DNA of 64,000 nt, from contig OU612065.1 of NCBI GenBank assembly GCA_914767715.1, positions 14,386,001 to 14,450,000 of the forward strand, read 5' to 3'. The translations under genes and the position numbers were made by a program. The notes below the pieces were generated by a model. It did no database searches and had not been told where the DNA came from. It saw only the letters and a program-made list of their open reading frames with translations. Positions 1 through 15,236 of the stretch are shown here, piece after piece. Each line of letters begins with the position of its first letter. The stretch's first letter is position 1. The stretch comes from Membranipora membranacea (lineage: Eukaryota; Bryozoa; Gymnolaemata; Cheilostomatida; Membraniporidae).

Positions 1-385
1 GAAATTGTGTATATTTTGGAGTTGGCCCTCCTTGATTTGGAGGCCCCCCCACCTGATCTGTGAGTCTGTAATTTCCTGTGAAGTCTTGTATGTTCTCATG
101 ATTGGCTGACAAACGACATACATACTGAGGTGCTTTAACTCTGATCAAGTGACAGTGGAGCTCAGAATACCGATTGATTGTGCAGTAATAATTGACATGA
201 GAAAAAATGGTGCTATATTACGTTACCCACTCCTACCTAAACTAAACTCTAGATTATATTTGTTCCTCCAGGGTAAATAAAGAGCTTGTCATGTATATTT
301 AGGATAGTGAAGCTTACTGGCCACAGTATAAATATCTTCCCACCATGACAAGTGATTTGTAAGGTTGTACGGAACTCGGACGTGT

Positions 386-500
386 ATAGACAGTTTTCTG
401 AGCTCAAATTCAGAGTTTTCCTCTCGCCATTAGAGCACTTTTAACTAAAGCAGCATAGGAAAAAAGAACTGAAATGGGCTCATCTTGAAAACTGCTTATA
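386..500 (+). repeat. Partial copy of the 8.55-kb foldback repeat
   Basis: Starts with ATAGACAGTTTTCTGA and continues through CTCAATT.AGAGTT, CTTTTAACT, GCATAGGAAAAA and TCATCTTGAAAA.C.GCTTAT. It matches the left arm of the inverted repeat at 8552-9069 with moderate divergence. I see no opposite arm downstream, so this copy looks truncated or single-armed. A family with at least two copies in 64 kb is probably dispersed through the genome. Confidence 0.6.
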
Positions 501-694
501 ACAGGATAAATCTGGGATGATTTGGGCTACTTACATGATTTGATCCTGGTTGGATTTTCTATGTGGCTGAGTGTCCAACCGTGTTACATATTTGACCCTT
601 CAGGAAAAACCGTCACCGAATATTGTAATGGAGCTGTAGTTACCCCAGCAATTGAGGATGGTACCTGGATGGACAAATAAAGTGCTTGAGGGTT

Positions 695-1062
695 TTGAAC
701 TACTGCTGCCACTCAGGCAAATTTGCGCTCATTGAATTCAGTATAGCTTCAAGATAACTTATTGAGGCTTCAATCTCAGAATTACCACCTAATGGCCAAA
801 TAACTTGCACAAACTTATCTTCAAAATCAGGGTACGAAATTAAGGCACTGGGTGATGACGTCATAATTGTCCACTAGTAAGCCCGTAACTACATAGATAA
901 TAACGTAGATAATTAATATCATACCCTGGTTTTGCCGATCAGTTTGTGGAAATTATTTGCTCGTTAGGTGACAATGCTGAGATCGCAGCCTCTTGATATA
1001 AGTGTTGAGCTATACAGAATTCAATAACCACACATTTGCCTGTGTGGCAGCAGTGGTTTCAA
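695..1062. repeat. Diverged inverted repeat (MITE-like)
   Basis: Arms 695-836 and 921-1062 pair as inverted repeats. The outer ends share ACTGCTGCCAC.CAGGCAAAT and the inner ends share CA(A)AA.CAGGGTA. Many mismatches between the arms indicate an old non-autonomous DNA transposon or foldback element. No clear target-site duplication could be picked out. It encodes nothing. Confidence 0.55.
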
Positions 1063-2759
1063 CTATAGGTTGAGCCACATCAGAAGGCCAATGGGAGAAA
1101 GAAATAGAGAACATGTTAAATGCTGGGACTAGATACACCAATAATGCTTTGGGTCAGAACTCTCACTCCATAATTTCTCCCCTTTAATACCAGACACTGA
1201 TACATCACCTCGCAATGGATAAAATATGAGCAATCCATGCATTATCGAATCAACAACTCAGAACTAAGCATATAGGCCTAAAGACAAGCTGGATTGTGAA
1301 TGACCATAATAAGACAGGTATACCGATAGCTCATTGAACAGAAGGTGGCCTTGATTATGCATTACCTCTTATCTCTTTTACACCAAATCATCAATCATAT
1401 TTCAGAAAGACATTCAAAAGCTTATTGGAACAGAACCAGAAATATTTACAGGGCATTTCAGCCTAAGTAGTGCAGTTGCGGGTTACTCAGGCCAGTTTTC
1501 CACATAACAAGTATGACCTGTACCAAACAGTACATAACTACAACTATCAATTCACTGCAGACTGTGATTAGGGTTTACGAAAGTTTCTGTCTATGGTCTC
1601 TATGGTCTTTAATGCACAGAAATGCCCTGTTAAGATACAGTTCCCCTCTCGGTTTCCCAAGATGGTATCAATAGCATTATCCACCTACGCCTCGATAAAA
1701 AAGTCAATGCTCTTCTTGGGATGTATTACTGATGGTGTAAAGAGTTCCTCCCATAAGGGAAGGTATCTCTCATTCTCTGCCATGCGATGGCACAGTGAAC
1801 AGGAAGTGCTTGTTTCTTGTATTGCACATCATGTTCACTGTGACATCATAAAGCAGAAAATGAGAGGTGCCTTCCATAGGGGAAGGTAACTCTCATTCTC
1901 TGCACAATCAAACGAGATGGGACCCATTGATCAGTACTAAAAGTACTCTCTCTGAGATCAGCAGGGGGTCTATCAATTAAAAACAGTCAGTGAGTGAGCG
2001 ACATCTGCTATGGTCTTGCTCACAAATTGATGAAACTATATACATTCAGAGTGAGCGATGTGGGAACGAATTAGTCTAATTGTGACCAAGTGAGTGATAT
2101 TTTTGAGCGATGTTATAGTGATAATTTGCTTTAGTAGAGCATTGCATTTGAAAGACCCTTATCCGAAGCTGAATTGGCCTGTCCTGAGAGGCTTGTCATG
2201 ACAGACTAGAGTAGAGTTGAGTGAAGTAGTTAGTAGCCAATGTGTTGGCTATGATTGGAGGGTGCAGAGGCTAGAATGGAGTGCAAATACACAAACCAGC
2301 ATGTCCAACCAATCTCCCTGGTCCAACCAAGTAAAGTATTACTATGGGGAATGGTCAAATGAGCGCACTCCTCGAATTTTGATTGGGCCATTGCATTGAG
2401 TCAATAAAGAGTCTGGAATAAATTTGACAGTTTGAATTAAACCAATGCAGAGAGGAGAGGGAGTTCATTGATTGATGAATAATTAATTCACAGGACAGGT
2501 GCCTGACAAACAATCAATCAATCAATCAATCAATGGCTTGAATACATTAGAACTCCTTGAATACATACTGAATAAAGAAAAGCTGCTGTGGTTTTCAATT
2601 TTGAAATATTGACCTTCAAACACCCTTGACAACAAAACGGAAACATGTTGTTTTTAATAATGACCAATAAAATGAACCTATTTAGTTAAAGCCAATCAAA
2701 TTGCTTTATATCAAATAAGCCAATTTGGCGGGATGATATTGCATGCTCCATTGTTTACA

Positions 2760-2899
2760 TGTTCTAGATCGATTAGGACAGGCACAGTGATGTTGTGGTC
2801 GTTGTAGTGCACAGCAATATTTTCCTGGCAGATTTAGTATACCTACATCAAACAGTTAGCCAGTTTGATTAGTCAATACTGAAGACAACAGAAAAGCAG
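2760..2899 (+). other. Possible 5' untranslated exon of first amine oxidase
   Basis: A strong donor (CAG|GTGAGT) follows position 2899, and a good acceptor (AATTTCAG) ends at 3293, just before the start codon at 3302. This fits a non-coding first exon ending at 2899 and a 394-bp 5'-UTR intron. The 5' limit of the exon is not visible. Support is splice-site context only. Confidence 0.35.
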
Positions 2900-3301
2900 G
2901 TGAGTGAAATCTAGGGCAAATAACGGCATTTGGGATTTACTTTGGGTTTATCCTGTATATTGAGTAGAGACGAATTTTTATGGTTTGAAGATGATGTAAT
3001 GTCTTTGATATGGTCTAAGCTATGTTTCTTTGTACTTTTACGGGAAGATGTGGGTTAATTGTATGCTGCAGTACTGACTGAAAGTTTGATCAAGCTGGGT
3101 AAAGGTGTGTTGACTTGTGTGAATTGACCATGTGTATAAACTCACATCACATATGCCCTTTAAGTTTATATCTTGTTATTATTGAGGCAGATTGTGACAA
3201 TGTTTCTTTTATCCTTAGCTCATTTTACAAGTTCTGCCAGTAGCGGGGCAACACTTTGATACTTACGTTAGTATATGATTATTCTAATTTCAGGAATTGT
3301 G

Positions 3302-6300
3302 ATGGCGGACTACAAGGTGATCATCGTTGGGGCAGGAATGTCAGGATGTGCTGCCGGGAAAACGCTGATTGATGGAGGATTGGAAGATTTTGTAATACTA
3401 GAAGCTACTGGGAGGATAGGTGGAAGAGTCAACACTGTCAATATGAGTCCTGAGAGTAAGGAACCTTATTCATAATGTCTTAATCATACTTAGATGTTTA
3501 TCAGATGAGTCACTACCAGACATATGGTTTAAAATAATGACAGGAAGGTGAGGGTTTTACCACAAGAACATTTGGGTTTAAGAGCAATAGCAGGGTGCTT
3601 CACAGGTCTTATTATACCTTCTTTATTGTTGCAATTGCCTTTTAACCTCTAAATCTTCATTTATAGGTGGAGATTATATTGAGCTTGGGGCACAGTGGCT
3701 CCATGGTGATCAGGGTAATCCCCTGTATGATGACCTGCAATCAAGACACCTGATTGAATACAAAGGGGAATTCATGAACCAATGCAGATCGATCAGTAAG
3801 ATATAAATCATGTTATGGATCATGAACATACTAATTTGGTATATTTGGTTATTGGTAACTTATTATTGTGGATTGGCAATAAGTCACCTTGGGACTCTAG
3901 AAAAAATTAACTTTCTCTCCACTTTCAACAGTGAGAGCTGAAAGAATCCTGGTCACGCGCCCAACTTGTGATTAAAAGAAAACAAGACTCCAATGGACTG
4001 CGTGACAATGTTAATAATAACCGATATGCTTCAAAGATCAAAAACTGATTGTGTCCTGTTTAAGGGCAATGATGATGACCCACATGAGTATCCTGTTCTT
4101 TCAATAATTTGCAGTCCTGCACAAAAAAAGAGAACATCAACCCTTAAAATATCATTTGAGTCATGTAAATCAGCAAAATTTGAACAATTAGATTTGCAAT
4201 TCAGTTTTTGTTGAACTGTGAATTTTTATTTCCAGCACAATACTTCAAGGTTGTGATAGATTGATTTCTTTTCTGCGCAACACATGTTCATGCATTGAAT
4301 AAATTAACTCTGTTGGGTGTGTAAGGATTTGCCTAGAACCAGTTTTTAATTTAAAGCACACTACAAATAGCATGATGTCAAGATGGTGCTTTAATGAAAT
4401 ACAGTGAAGATTGACTCTTATCTTAGTGTAAGGCTTAGATCAGAAATCTCCGCCTTAGCGCTATGTAAGTTGTGGGCTGCACACCATCCGTTTACAGTCA
4501 CCTATAAGTTTTATTCATTTATTTATGATACAAAAAATGACAGTCAGGAAAATACTGCTGTGTACTCTGTCGGATGAAGATTGCTATTATGGCCAGGGTT
4601 TCAATCAGGATGCAATGAATCATTCAATGGAGCAGGTTACGGTAGAAACTAATATCTTGGATAATTTATCTGTTTTCATCAAAGAGTCACTGGTATTAAA
4701 ATTTGGCACAAGTCCAAATGGATGGTTCAACACAAGAGTTGTTGTTTTCATTTACCATAATCTCTCATATAATGTGGGTGTAATCAGCTGATCCATCAGT
4801 CACGTGAAATCAACATGCGCCCTGTACTTTGTCTTCTCACCAGAGAGGCAAGCAACATAAAAAATAAAGATAAACATAGATTCTAAAAAACGCAATAATC
4901 GTAAGGGTCACAGATGGTGTCCTCATTAGGTCGCAACAAAAATGGCTCATGAACTTATACTATGAAAACTTGCACTTTGATGTTTCAACATTCTTACTAT
5001 TTACACATTGGTTCTCAATGAAAAAACAAAATTCATCAGAATTTCCAATGTCTAAACTCATGTAGAGGCACCGAGGTCAACTTATTCGTTACTCTAACTC
5101 ACCCATCTTGCGTTAGAATTGCAACATTTGCTGACAAACCTAGTTTTATTACAGCGGGGAAGAAGTTTTTCAATAGTGGAGGCGAGCTTATCCATGATGA
5201 TATGATTAAAGAAGCCATAAAATTATCAGAAGAGCTTGATTATCGTATTGTCCAGTACTGGTCTCCGGAAGATGTCAGCATCGAGCAGTTCAAGAGCGAC
5301 CAACTCCAGAACATGTTTGGGGAAAATTGTTATACTGAGCAGCAAATGGGACAGTATGTGAGTGATAAGACATTAAAACCGTGAATCTGTTTTTGTAATT
5401 AGTTGTGTAACCGGCATAGAGAAACCAAGCATTGTTCCACGTATAGCATAGTCTGAACACATAGATGATTGTGAAATGTAGTGAGACATGATATTATAAG
5501 AATGTATAAAATGCTTAAGATTGTGACTGATTAAGAGAGACAACAGAAACTAATTGGTTTAAAATTTATTCCACCTACAGATGGATATTCTTGGTTGGAT
5601 TGACACTGTGGAGCAGGCCAATGATGGATATTCAGAATATGACCGAAGTCATCTCATCAACGATTATCTCTATGATTATTGTGGCGGCAAGGATTATTCA
5701 TTCACTGAAGGCACATTCTCTATAATGGAATCCCTCTTCCTACCCTCAGTGAAAGAAAAAGTCAGATTAAATACAGAGATCCTCCAAATAGAGTGGGGGC
5801 ATGAATATATGACGGTAAAAACTTTAAATGGTGAGAGTTATCTCGCCGAGCACTTAATTGTAACAACGTCTGTAGGGTACCTGAAGGCAAACCACCACAC
5901 GTTGTTTGACCCGATGCTACCATCAGATAAACTGGAGGCTATAGAAGGACTAACCTATGGAGTAGTAGAGAAGTCGATCCTATACTTTCACGAACCATTC
6001 TGGTTAAAAATACAAGAGGAAACTGCTGAAAACTTCGAAGGATTTCAGTTTGTTTCCAGTAAAAAAGATGATGATCTATCACTCAAGATGGCAGCAATAG
6101 TTGGAAGAGATGTGAGTGTTCAACGGTAAAGGATCATCTATACTTTAAAGCAGTCTAACAAAGCTACTAGTTCATTAACCAAAGTGTTGGCTCTGATTGG
6201 GTGAGAAGAACCCCACCCGCCCACCAATTAGGCCCAACACATTGGCTACCAGTTCATGGCATGAAGTACGCATCATGATGTTCCATAAAATAGATTTTAT

Positions 6301-6906
6301 AATGAATTCCCATGAAATATAAAAAGCTGTCATCATTGTTTTAGGCAACCTGGTGGAAGGCTGTGAGTGGCTTGCAAACAATGATAACAAACCCCAATGT
6401 TCTTATCGTATGGTTGTGTGGAGAAAACGCCAAGGAAGCAAATAAATGCAGTGATTCAAAATTTGAAAGTGCTATTATAACTCTACTGCACCATTTTACT
6501 GGTATTACAGCCCCTAAACCGGACAAGATCATCAGGTAAGATATCAAGGTTTACGATACTCTACTAAGACCACTTAACCAAATTCCTTGTTTTGATGCAT
6601 GAGAGAACGGATCATATCACTTGATATTAAATTTTATTGACTTTTTAAAAAAAAAATTTTGTTTGGTGCAACAGGACTAATTGGGCAGAGGACAAATACT
6701 TTATGGGGTCTTACATGTCAGTCACTAAGGACTACAGTGAGAGATTCGGCACTAACATGCTAACCCCATTGTATAACAACGCAGGGAAACCAAGCCTGCT
6801 GTTTGCTGGGGAAGCCTACCATCATAGTCTCATGTCATCCCTACCAGGAGCTTCTGAAACTGGAAAACAGCAAGCTGAAGTTATTCTCCATGACTGTTTC
6901 AACTAG
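3302..6906 (+). CDS. Flavin amine oxidase (polyamine/spermine oxidase type), copy A, intact
   Basis: Six exons: 3302-3455, 3667-3795, 5155-5357, 5581-6111, 6345-6535, 6675-6906. They join in frame to 479 residues, the normal size for this family. The N-terminus has the Rossmann FAD motif VGAGMSG and ILEATGRIGGR (residues ~5-45). Next comes ELGAQWLHG, typical of polyamine oxidases, and the C-terminal FAD segment LLFAGEAYHH. The Lys in VVEKSIL near the end of exon 4 probably corresponds to the active-site Lys that holds the water at flavin N5. Family members oxidise spermine or N-acetylpolyamines and release hydrogen peroxide. No signal peptide and no peroxisomal SKL-type end (the C-terminus is DCFN), so a cytosolic location is likely. 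The in-frame ATG at 3275 lies before a good acceptor ending at 3293, so 3302 was chosen. It is the most divergent of the three tandem copies. Exact substrate unknown. Confidence 0.88.
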
Positions 6907-9644
<2,738 letters not shown>

Positions 9645-10737
9645 TGAGTGGAAAACTTATATCATTTGGTCAAACATCATTATATGAGAGCGTAGATGAC
9701 AAGACTTTTCCTTATTTTTAAATGTAAAATTTATTGAAGCACAGGTACCTTTCAGTCAGCCGTCAAAACTGTGAATTACTACTCATTTTTAGCTGGGAGT
9801 GAAGAGTATGTAGATCTTGGGGCACAGTGGCTGCACGGTGACGAAGGTAATCCACTATACGATGCGCTCTCCCAGAAGGATCTTATTTCTCACAGCGGAG
9901 ACTTTCTTAGTTTTTGGCCGGTAACAGATGGTATGTTTTGGTTAAAAGAAGTTTTATCTGTGTATCTGATTGAGAGCTCCTATTAAATAGTAAATACCCA
10001 TTTGAAGGCTACAGAAATACCAAAGCAATATGTAGTCTGTCAGTTAGTGCTGCAGTAAATCTTCGATATATTTACTCTGCAAAACTTCACGTCACTCCTG
10101 GGTAAAAATTGTATTTGAACTTCTCCCCTCTTATAATCAATAAGGTATTTATTTTTAGTGCTGTACCAGCCCAATAGGCTACAACCTCAAAATTTATTCA
10201 TTTATTCAAGTTGAAAATGGTTATATTTTCATTGTCAGGAGACATTGTTCAATAGTAGATAACTTAATTCGTTAACCTTCTCAAAGATAGTTTGCAATTT
10301 TTAACAAATGTTAACCCGAAAGTGCTTTGAATTTTTCAGTGTAAAAATATCGTATAGCACCTACAGAACTAGCTGCCCGACTATATATATATGTTTCATA
10401 ACCCGTGCTATGCATAATGTTTTTATCACCACTTAATTCCTTATTTATTTACAGATGACCTGGACTTCTTCAGACCTAATGGTGAGTTTGTGTCTAACTC
10501 GTTGGTCAGTGCTGTATATGAAGTATCAGAACAACTAGATGAGAAGATAAAAGAGGAATGGAAGCCTGAAGAGAAGAGTATAGCGCTAGTCAAACAGCAA
10601 CAGCTTGACAAAATATTCCAGCTGATCAACCTGTCCGAAGAGCAAGTAAAAGAATACGTAAGTCCAGTGGATTAATTGGGCATCTTACTTTGGAGGTACC
10701 ATAAACATAAATACATATAAATATTAAAATGTTTACG

Positions 10738-10758
10738 GGGGGGGGGGGGGGGGGGGGG
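10738..10758 (+). repeat. Poly-G run in intron 3 of oxidase copy B
   Basis: About 21 consecutive G residues, then AGGG. It is a simple-sequence tract with G-quadruplex potential, absent from the matching intron of copy C. Exact length may be unreliable in an assembly. Confidence 0.8.
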
Positions 10759-10992
10759 AGGGTACTCTACTCTCTGGCTCAAAGATCATTGCAATAGCTA
10801 ACTTTGCAAATAGGAATCTTTAGCATGGCATTGCTGTTTGCCTTTACAATTAGCAGTGTATTCTCTGAATGAAAACATGTAAAAGCTTTACAAGAGCCGG
10901 GAGATATTTTTTAATCCATTATAACGCTCATGCATAGATAAAAATCAGGGCTGCTGTCTCCAACGGTTCATCAACATGTACATAGAGTACAT

Positions 10993-11434
10993 CGGGTTCT
11001 GCTAAACGCGGAAAGGCGTAAAATCTGTTTCATAGCGGAAAATGTTTTCCGCCATTTTGAAAAGGCGAAAAATCGCTTTTTCCTTAAATTTGATGAGGAT
11101 GCTGAAAAAACTATAGAAAAGACATTTAGTCATCACCATTGTATCATATGAGTATCATATTGGTAGAGATTATATACTTTGAAAAATTTGAAATATGTTT
11201 TCCGCTTTTTCCAAAAAAAAACAATTTATACCAAAAACACTCATATGATATACATTGGTGATGTCTTAATGTCTTCCCAGTAGTTTTTTCACTCATCAAC
11301 ATCAAATTCAAGCTGAAAAACAATTTTCCGCCTTTTCGGAATAGCAAAAAACGATTTTCCGCCTTTTCGAAATGGCGGAAAACATTTTCCGCTATGAAAC
11401 AGATTTTCCGCCTTTCCGTGTTTTCCAGAATCCG
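10993..11434. mobile_element. 442-bp foldback transposon, Mutator-like by target duplication
   Basis: Long inverted arms (about 10993-11150 and 11225-11434) share runs such as TTTCATAGCGGAAAATG and GGAAAATCTG. Ends are CGGGTTCTG and CAGAATCCG. It is flanked by TAGAGTACA on both sides (10983-10991 and 11435-11443), a 9-bp duplication (10 bp with one mismatch). Copy C has an uninterrupted version of this intron site (about 18390-18410), so the insertion came after the oxidase duplication. A 9-10 bp duplication with long arms suits Mutator-like elements. No coding capacity. Confidence 0.75.
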
Positions 11435-12772
11435 TAGAGTACACTGTCATAGCCTTTTGATGTCTGTTTGTAGACGCTGATTCTAAACTATATTGACATA
11501 ACACTACTTGGGGTTGAAGGTTATGAACCAATGGATCATAGTCATATGATTAATGATGGTTGTTATGACATGTGTGGTGGAAAAAATTATGATTTTCTCA
11601 AAGGCGTATTTTCGGTTATTGAGAGTTGTATTCTGCCGCAATGTCAGGATCTGGTCAAACTCAACACAGAAGTCAAGAATGTAAAGTGGGATGGAGAGAA
11701 AGTTACAGTGAGGACGGCTGATAACTTGTACTCTGCTGATCATGTGATCTTCACGACATCCACTGGGGTTCTTAAGGCCAATCATGAGAGGTTATTCTCC
11801 CCTAGATTACCCCAAGATAAGATAACTGCTATAGAAACATTACCATTCGGACAGTGTGAGAAGGCTATTTTGGTTTATGATGAAGCATGGTGGATGAATA
11901 GTCATGGATTTTGAAGCTCATCCGTGGGTTATGAGTTTATACCAAGTCATAATGATGAATCTCTCCAGAAGAAGATTGCAGCTTTGGTGGGCAGTGAGGT
12001 TAGTTGTAGTGATGGATAATTCAAAAGAAATTTGATTGCCCCTTTGCTGTTTGTTATGATATTGCCTTGACTGACTGGCTGACCATGTGAGTGAATGGGG
12101 TGGTTTTTTCATCTCCTATTTTGATGTGTTGATAATCAATGTTAAGTGGTACTTGGAGTCATTTCTTTAGTAATCTAGTATTGCAGGTAACCTGGTGGAA
12201 AGCTATAAGTGGTATTCATCCTGTCAAACCACAGCCTACGACAATGATGGTGTGAATTGTTGGAGACAATGCTAAAGAATTGGCTTCTTGCAACGATGAA
12301 GCATTCAAAGACGTCATCTCAACAATTATTGAACACTACACTAATGTATCTCCTCCTAAACCTTCTAAATTGATAAGGTAGGTAATTATAATAAAAGGAA
12401 GGTAGGTAGGTAGTATACTAGTAATGTTTATCAAATCTAACACTTACCCAACTATGGGATCTTCACAGTATTGATAGGGTCGTCTGTTTACCTTTGTGAA
12501 GACGACATCTATTGTAAATACAGTTTGCTTTAATTTGTTATATCAGATCGAACTGGACCAATGATAAACTTTTCTTAGGCTCATGGACAACTTTTCAAAA
12601 AGGATACAGAAGAGAATCTGGTGAGGCAATGTTATCTCCCCTGTATTCAAATGATGGCAGACCTGCGTTGCTGTTTGCTGGTGAAGCCTATCATCATCGC
12701 CTGGCATCATCAATGCCTGCAGCGTATGAGGCAGGAAAGCAGCAGGCTCAAGTAATATTACAACATTACTAG

Positions 12773-13300
12773 ATGTGGACAACCCTCTTTGAGGCCAGTC
12801 AAAATCTTCCGATTTTTTCATAACCAGTAAGAAAAATCATCATATATCTACTCCCGAACTGGAGCAGCAAATACCTCTTTTACCTTTTGTCTAAGTTTTT
12901 ACGATTTTTATGGCTATCAAGCACCAGTGATAAAACAGAGTCTGTGTTTTCACAGTCGTATTAGTATCTGACAACATTGGGGATTGTTATTACTCTCCAT
13001 GTTGTACGTTCGGTTGACATACATACAACTTACAAACTCTAAGCCGCCTAAGGCCAGTCAAAAGTCTTCTATCTTCTTACTAGCCAGTAAGAGAAGTAAT
13101 TATATATCTAATCCAGATTGGAAACAACAAAACACCTCTTTTACTTCAAGTCTGACTTTTCACCTCCTTGTTTTCTTTAGCATTGGTAATAATGCAGAGC
13201 CTGTTTTGCAGTCTTCTTGGTTTTGGCCAACATTGTTGGTTTTCTATTACTCATAATATCTTTTGTTCGGTTGACATACATATATGACTTACATTCTTAC
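12773..13300. repeat. Local tandem duplication of the oxidase B 3' flank
   Basis: The flank after the stop of copy B is present twice in a row, near 12790-13030 and 13046-13290. Both begin with GGCCAGTCAAAA.TCTTC, run through ACCTCTTTTAC and GCAGAGCCTGT-like text, and end at TTCGGTTGACATACAT. Copy C has one version (about 19845-20100), so the tandem repeat arose in the B block. Confidence 0.6.
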
Positions 13301-13685
13301 AACTTATTACTGATAATATCTATCTGTATCTAAAATAAGTCTAGTATCTTATATGCACATAAACATCTGGTCATAGTACTCTACTGCTCAGTTTTGAGAA
13401 AAGGTGTAAATAGAATTTATAGTCATAGTGTAATGTTATCAGTTGACCTCACAGCTAGGGCGGTGATCTATGCACAGCCAATGATGTTCTATATGACAAT
13501 ATGGACCTGAATGGGTTGGTTTACTTTAATTGTATTTGTTGCGCTCGGATAGTCTCATAACAAGGAGACTGTCACCATAATAAATGCGTATTGGGGTATG
13601 TAGTAGGGAATTTTGGTAACTGCCTAATGCTGACGGAGATTTTTTTACTCTCATCTTAGGAGAAGATTCTCATGTATTCTTACAG

Positions 13686-14046
13686 ACGAGAGGTGAAGTT
13701 GGTAGAAGTACATTGTATCGAGTTATTTATAAGATAATAACAGTATACCGGTAACGGTACCAGGACAGTTGCCAAAAACCATAATACATCAAAAACCCTG
13801 CTGTTCTACCGGTAACCTGTACATTGCTGGTTGGCTGGATAACATAAGAATGATGCGCGAGACTGAGTTGTTTAAAATCTGCTGAAATGGCCGATGTAGG
13901 GGATATGTTCATTGATTTTTGGGATCAATGTATCCATATCAGTACATTGATTAACCTTCTCTAACTCCGCAAGACATGACTGTGTAACTCAGTGCATCAA
14001 ATCAGGGGACTAAAACACATACTCAATCTCAATAGTTCCGAACTAG
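13686..14046 (+). pseudogene. Remnant of a BTB-kelch-like gene (exon 3 and exon 4 fragments)
   Basis: 13686-13897 aligns with exon 3 of the intact gene at 20426-24024. Shared text includes GAGGTGAAGT.GG, AACCTGTACATTGCTGG and AATGGCCGA. 13953-14046 matches the start of the following intron and the end of exon 4 (CATCAAATCAGGGGAC, CAATAGTTC). Frames are broken, and the exon-1 and exon-2 counterparts are missing. Upstream, 13420-13560 matches the region just 5' of the intact gene (20200-20310). This is the decayed partner gene of oxidase copy B. Confidence 0.7.
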
Positions 14047-14049
14047 TGG

Positions 14050-14164
14050 AGTTTCTGTTCGAAATCAATCAACAATAAGTCGTACAATAACATCTGCAAT
14101 ACATGGGTCATGTATTGTAGACGTTACTGTTTGACTTATTGTTGATTGATTTTGAACAGAAACT
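14050..14164. repeat. 115-bp inverted duplication (hairpin)
   Basis: AGTTTCTGTTC...CATG, a short spacer, then CATGTATTG...GAACAGAAACT. Only the right arm has a counterpart in the other duplicated block (near 22975, GTTTGAACAGAAACT). The left arm therefore looks like a copied-back inverted duplicate rather than a transposon end. Confidence 0.6.
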
Positions 14165-14790
14165 CTCTCTCTGCTTGTAAAGTAACGCAAAATTAGCCAG
14201 AACCAAAATCATTACCTGGTCGTTCATTACTACACCCAAGCAGGGAGAATGACCCAAGGTTCATATTATAAATAATCGTCAAGAAAGAACACAAGTAATG
14301 AAACATTTGGGACATGACAAAGAATCACTACACTTTTCCCCAAACAGGAAAGCTTATCGAGACTAACCACCTATTTTGGGCTCATACAGCTTATACCACA
14401 AGCTTCTCCACTGCATAATAATTATAAATTTGGGCCAGCGGCCTTGCTCAAAGCACACCCTGTACAAACTGATTGTTCCCTTACTTGGAGCAATGACCAA
14501 TAAGGAATGAAATTCAATTCACTACCTGTAGTTCAAGTTTTGCTCCGATCAGGAACTGCATTAGGGATATGACCTAAACTTCCAATGATGAATGTATTAC
14601 TATCTAGGAGTTGTCGCCTCAAAAAATTCCCAATAGCTAATAATCCAAATGATAATTATGTAATATTGGTGCGGTATGCAACAGCCTCCAAACTATTCTA
14701 GCCAACATTTCGGCTATTTTTAGATTATACACTTATCACACTTCTTTTGTGTTGAAATTAACAAGTTATTGTTTGCAGGGCCGGGGATAT

Positions 14791-14837
14791 CCTGTCTTGG
14801 CAAGCTTTGCTCGGTGGTCAAAGCTTGTCAAGACAGG
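14791..14837. repeat. Short hairpin
   Basis: CCTGTCTTGGCAAGCTTTG pairs with CAAAGCTTGTCAAGACAGG with one mismatch and a short loop. No U-run follows and no adjacent gene ends here, so I do not call it regulatory. Confidence 0.6.
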
Positions 14838-15115
14838 CTAGGCTGGGGGATAGGTAGTCTAGGTATTCTATCATTAAACTAGATGACACAGTTCATTGGT
14901 CTTATCAAGGCAGGCCAGTAGATATGATTTAAACTCTTCTATTTATTACCATGAAATCACATAACACATTTCTTAACTTTGGTACAAGGAACCAACCAAA
15001 GGATGACTGGAGTAATTATATTATATTACATAATCTTATCTTCTCCTTGTTGACTGCACTTCACTCAGTCTGTTGGTTCCCGGCATGATACTGAGTTTCA
15101 AAGAGGGAAGATTGT

Positions 15116-15150
15116 ATCAATGAACTCCCTCTTCGAGGGAGTTCATTGAT
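15116..15150. repeat. Perfect 35-bp palindrome
   Basis: ATCAATGAACTCCCTC, then TTC, then GAGGGAGTTCATTGAT. The phrase GAGGGAGTTCATTGATTG also occurs near 2457 and a related form near 7915, so this may be the terminus of a dispersed repeat. Confidence 0.6.
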
Positions 15151-15236
15151 TGTATCTAGTGTGTATCTGTGACTACATGGCAATAACATGGGAAGTCTAC
15201 AATGCACGTGGTAGTGGTATGATGTAATGGATGAAC

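Larger units (their letters stand above)
1..2700. other. Intergenic region, no gene seen
   Basis: I find no conserved coding exon here. The reading frame at 1593-1889 lacks splice context and resembles no protein I know. The stretch holds a partial copy of a foldback repeat (386-500), a degenerate inverted repeat (695-1062), and a CAAT microsatellite near 2512-2536. Two imperfect copies of a segment reading roughly GGGAAGGTA-TCTCATTCTCTGC lie near 1755-1790 and 1877-1910. Confidence 0.6.

Noticed and set aside
1593-1889. 98-codon open frame near the left edge
   Set aside because: No splice context, no recognisable motif, and part of it consists of two imperfect copies of the same non-coding segment.
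3275-3301. Upstream in-frame Met for oxidase copy A
   Set aside because: A strong acceptor (TTTCAG ending at 3293) lies between it and the conserved start; 3302 aligns with the other copies.
11912-11914. TGA at a Cys position in oxidase B read as selenocysteine
   Set aside because: A second in-frame TGA (12253) replaces a Trp, the family is not known to contain selenoproteins, and a SECIS element was not found by eye.
14050-14164. Calling this hairpin a MITE
   Set aside because: One arm is ancestral sequence shared with the sister block and no target duplication is present.
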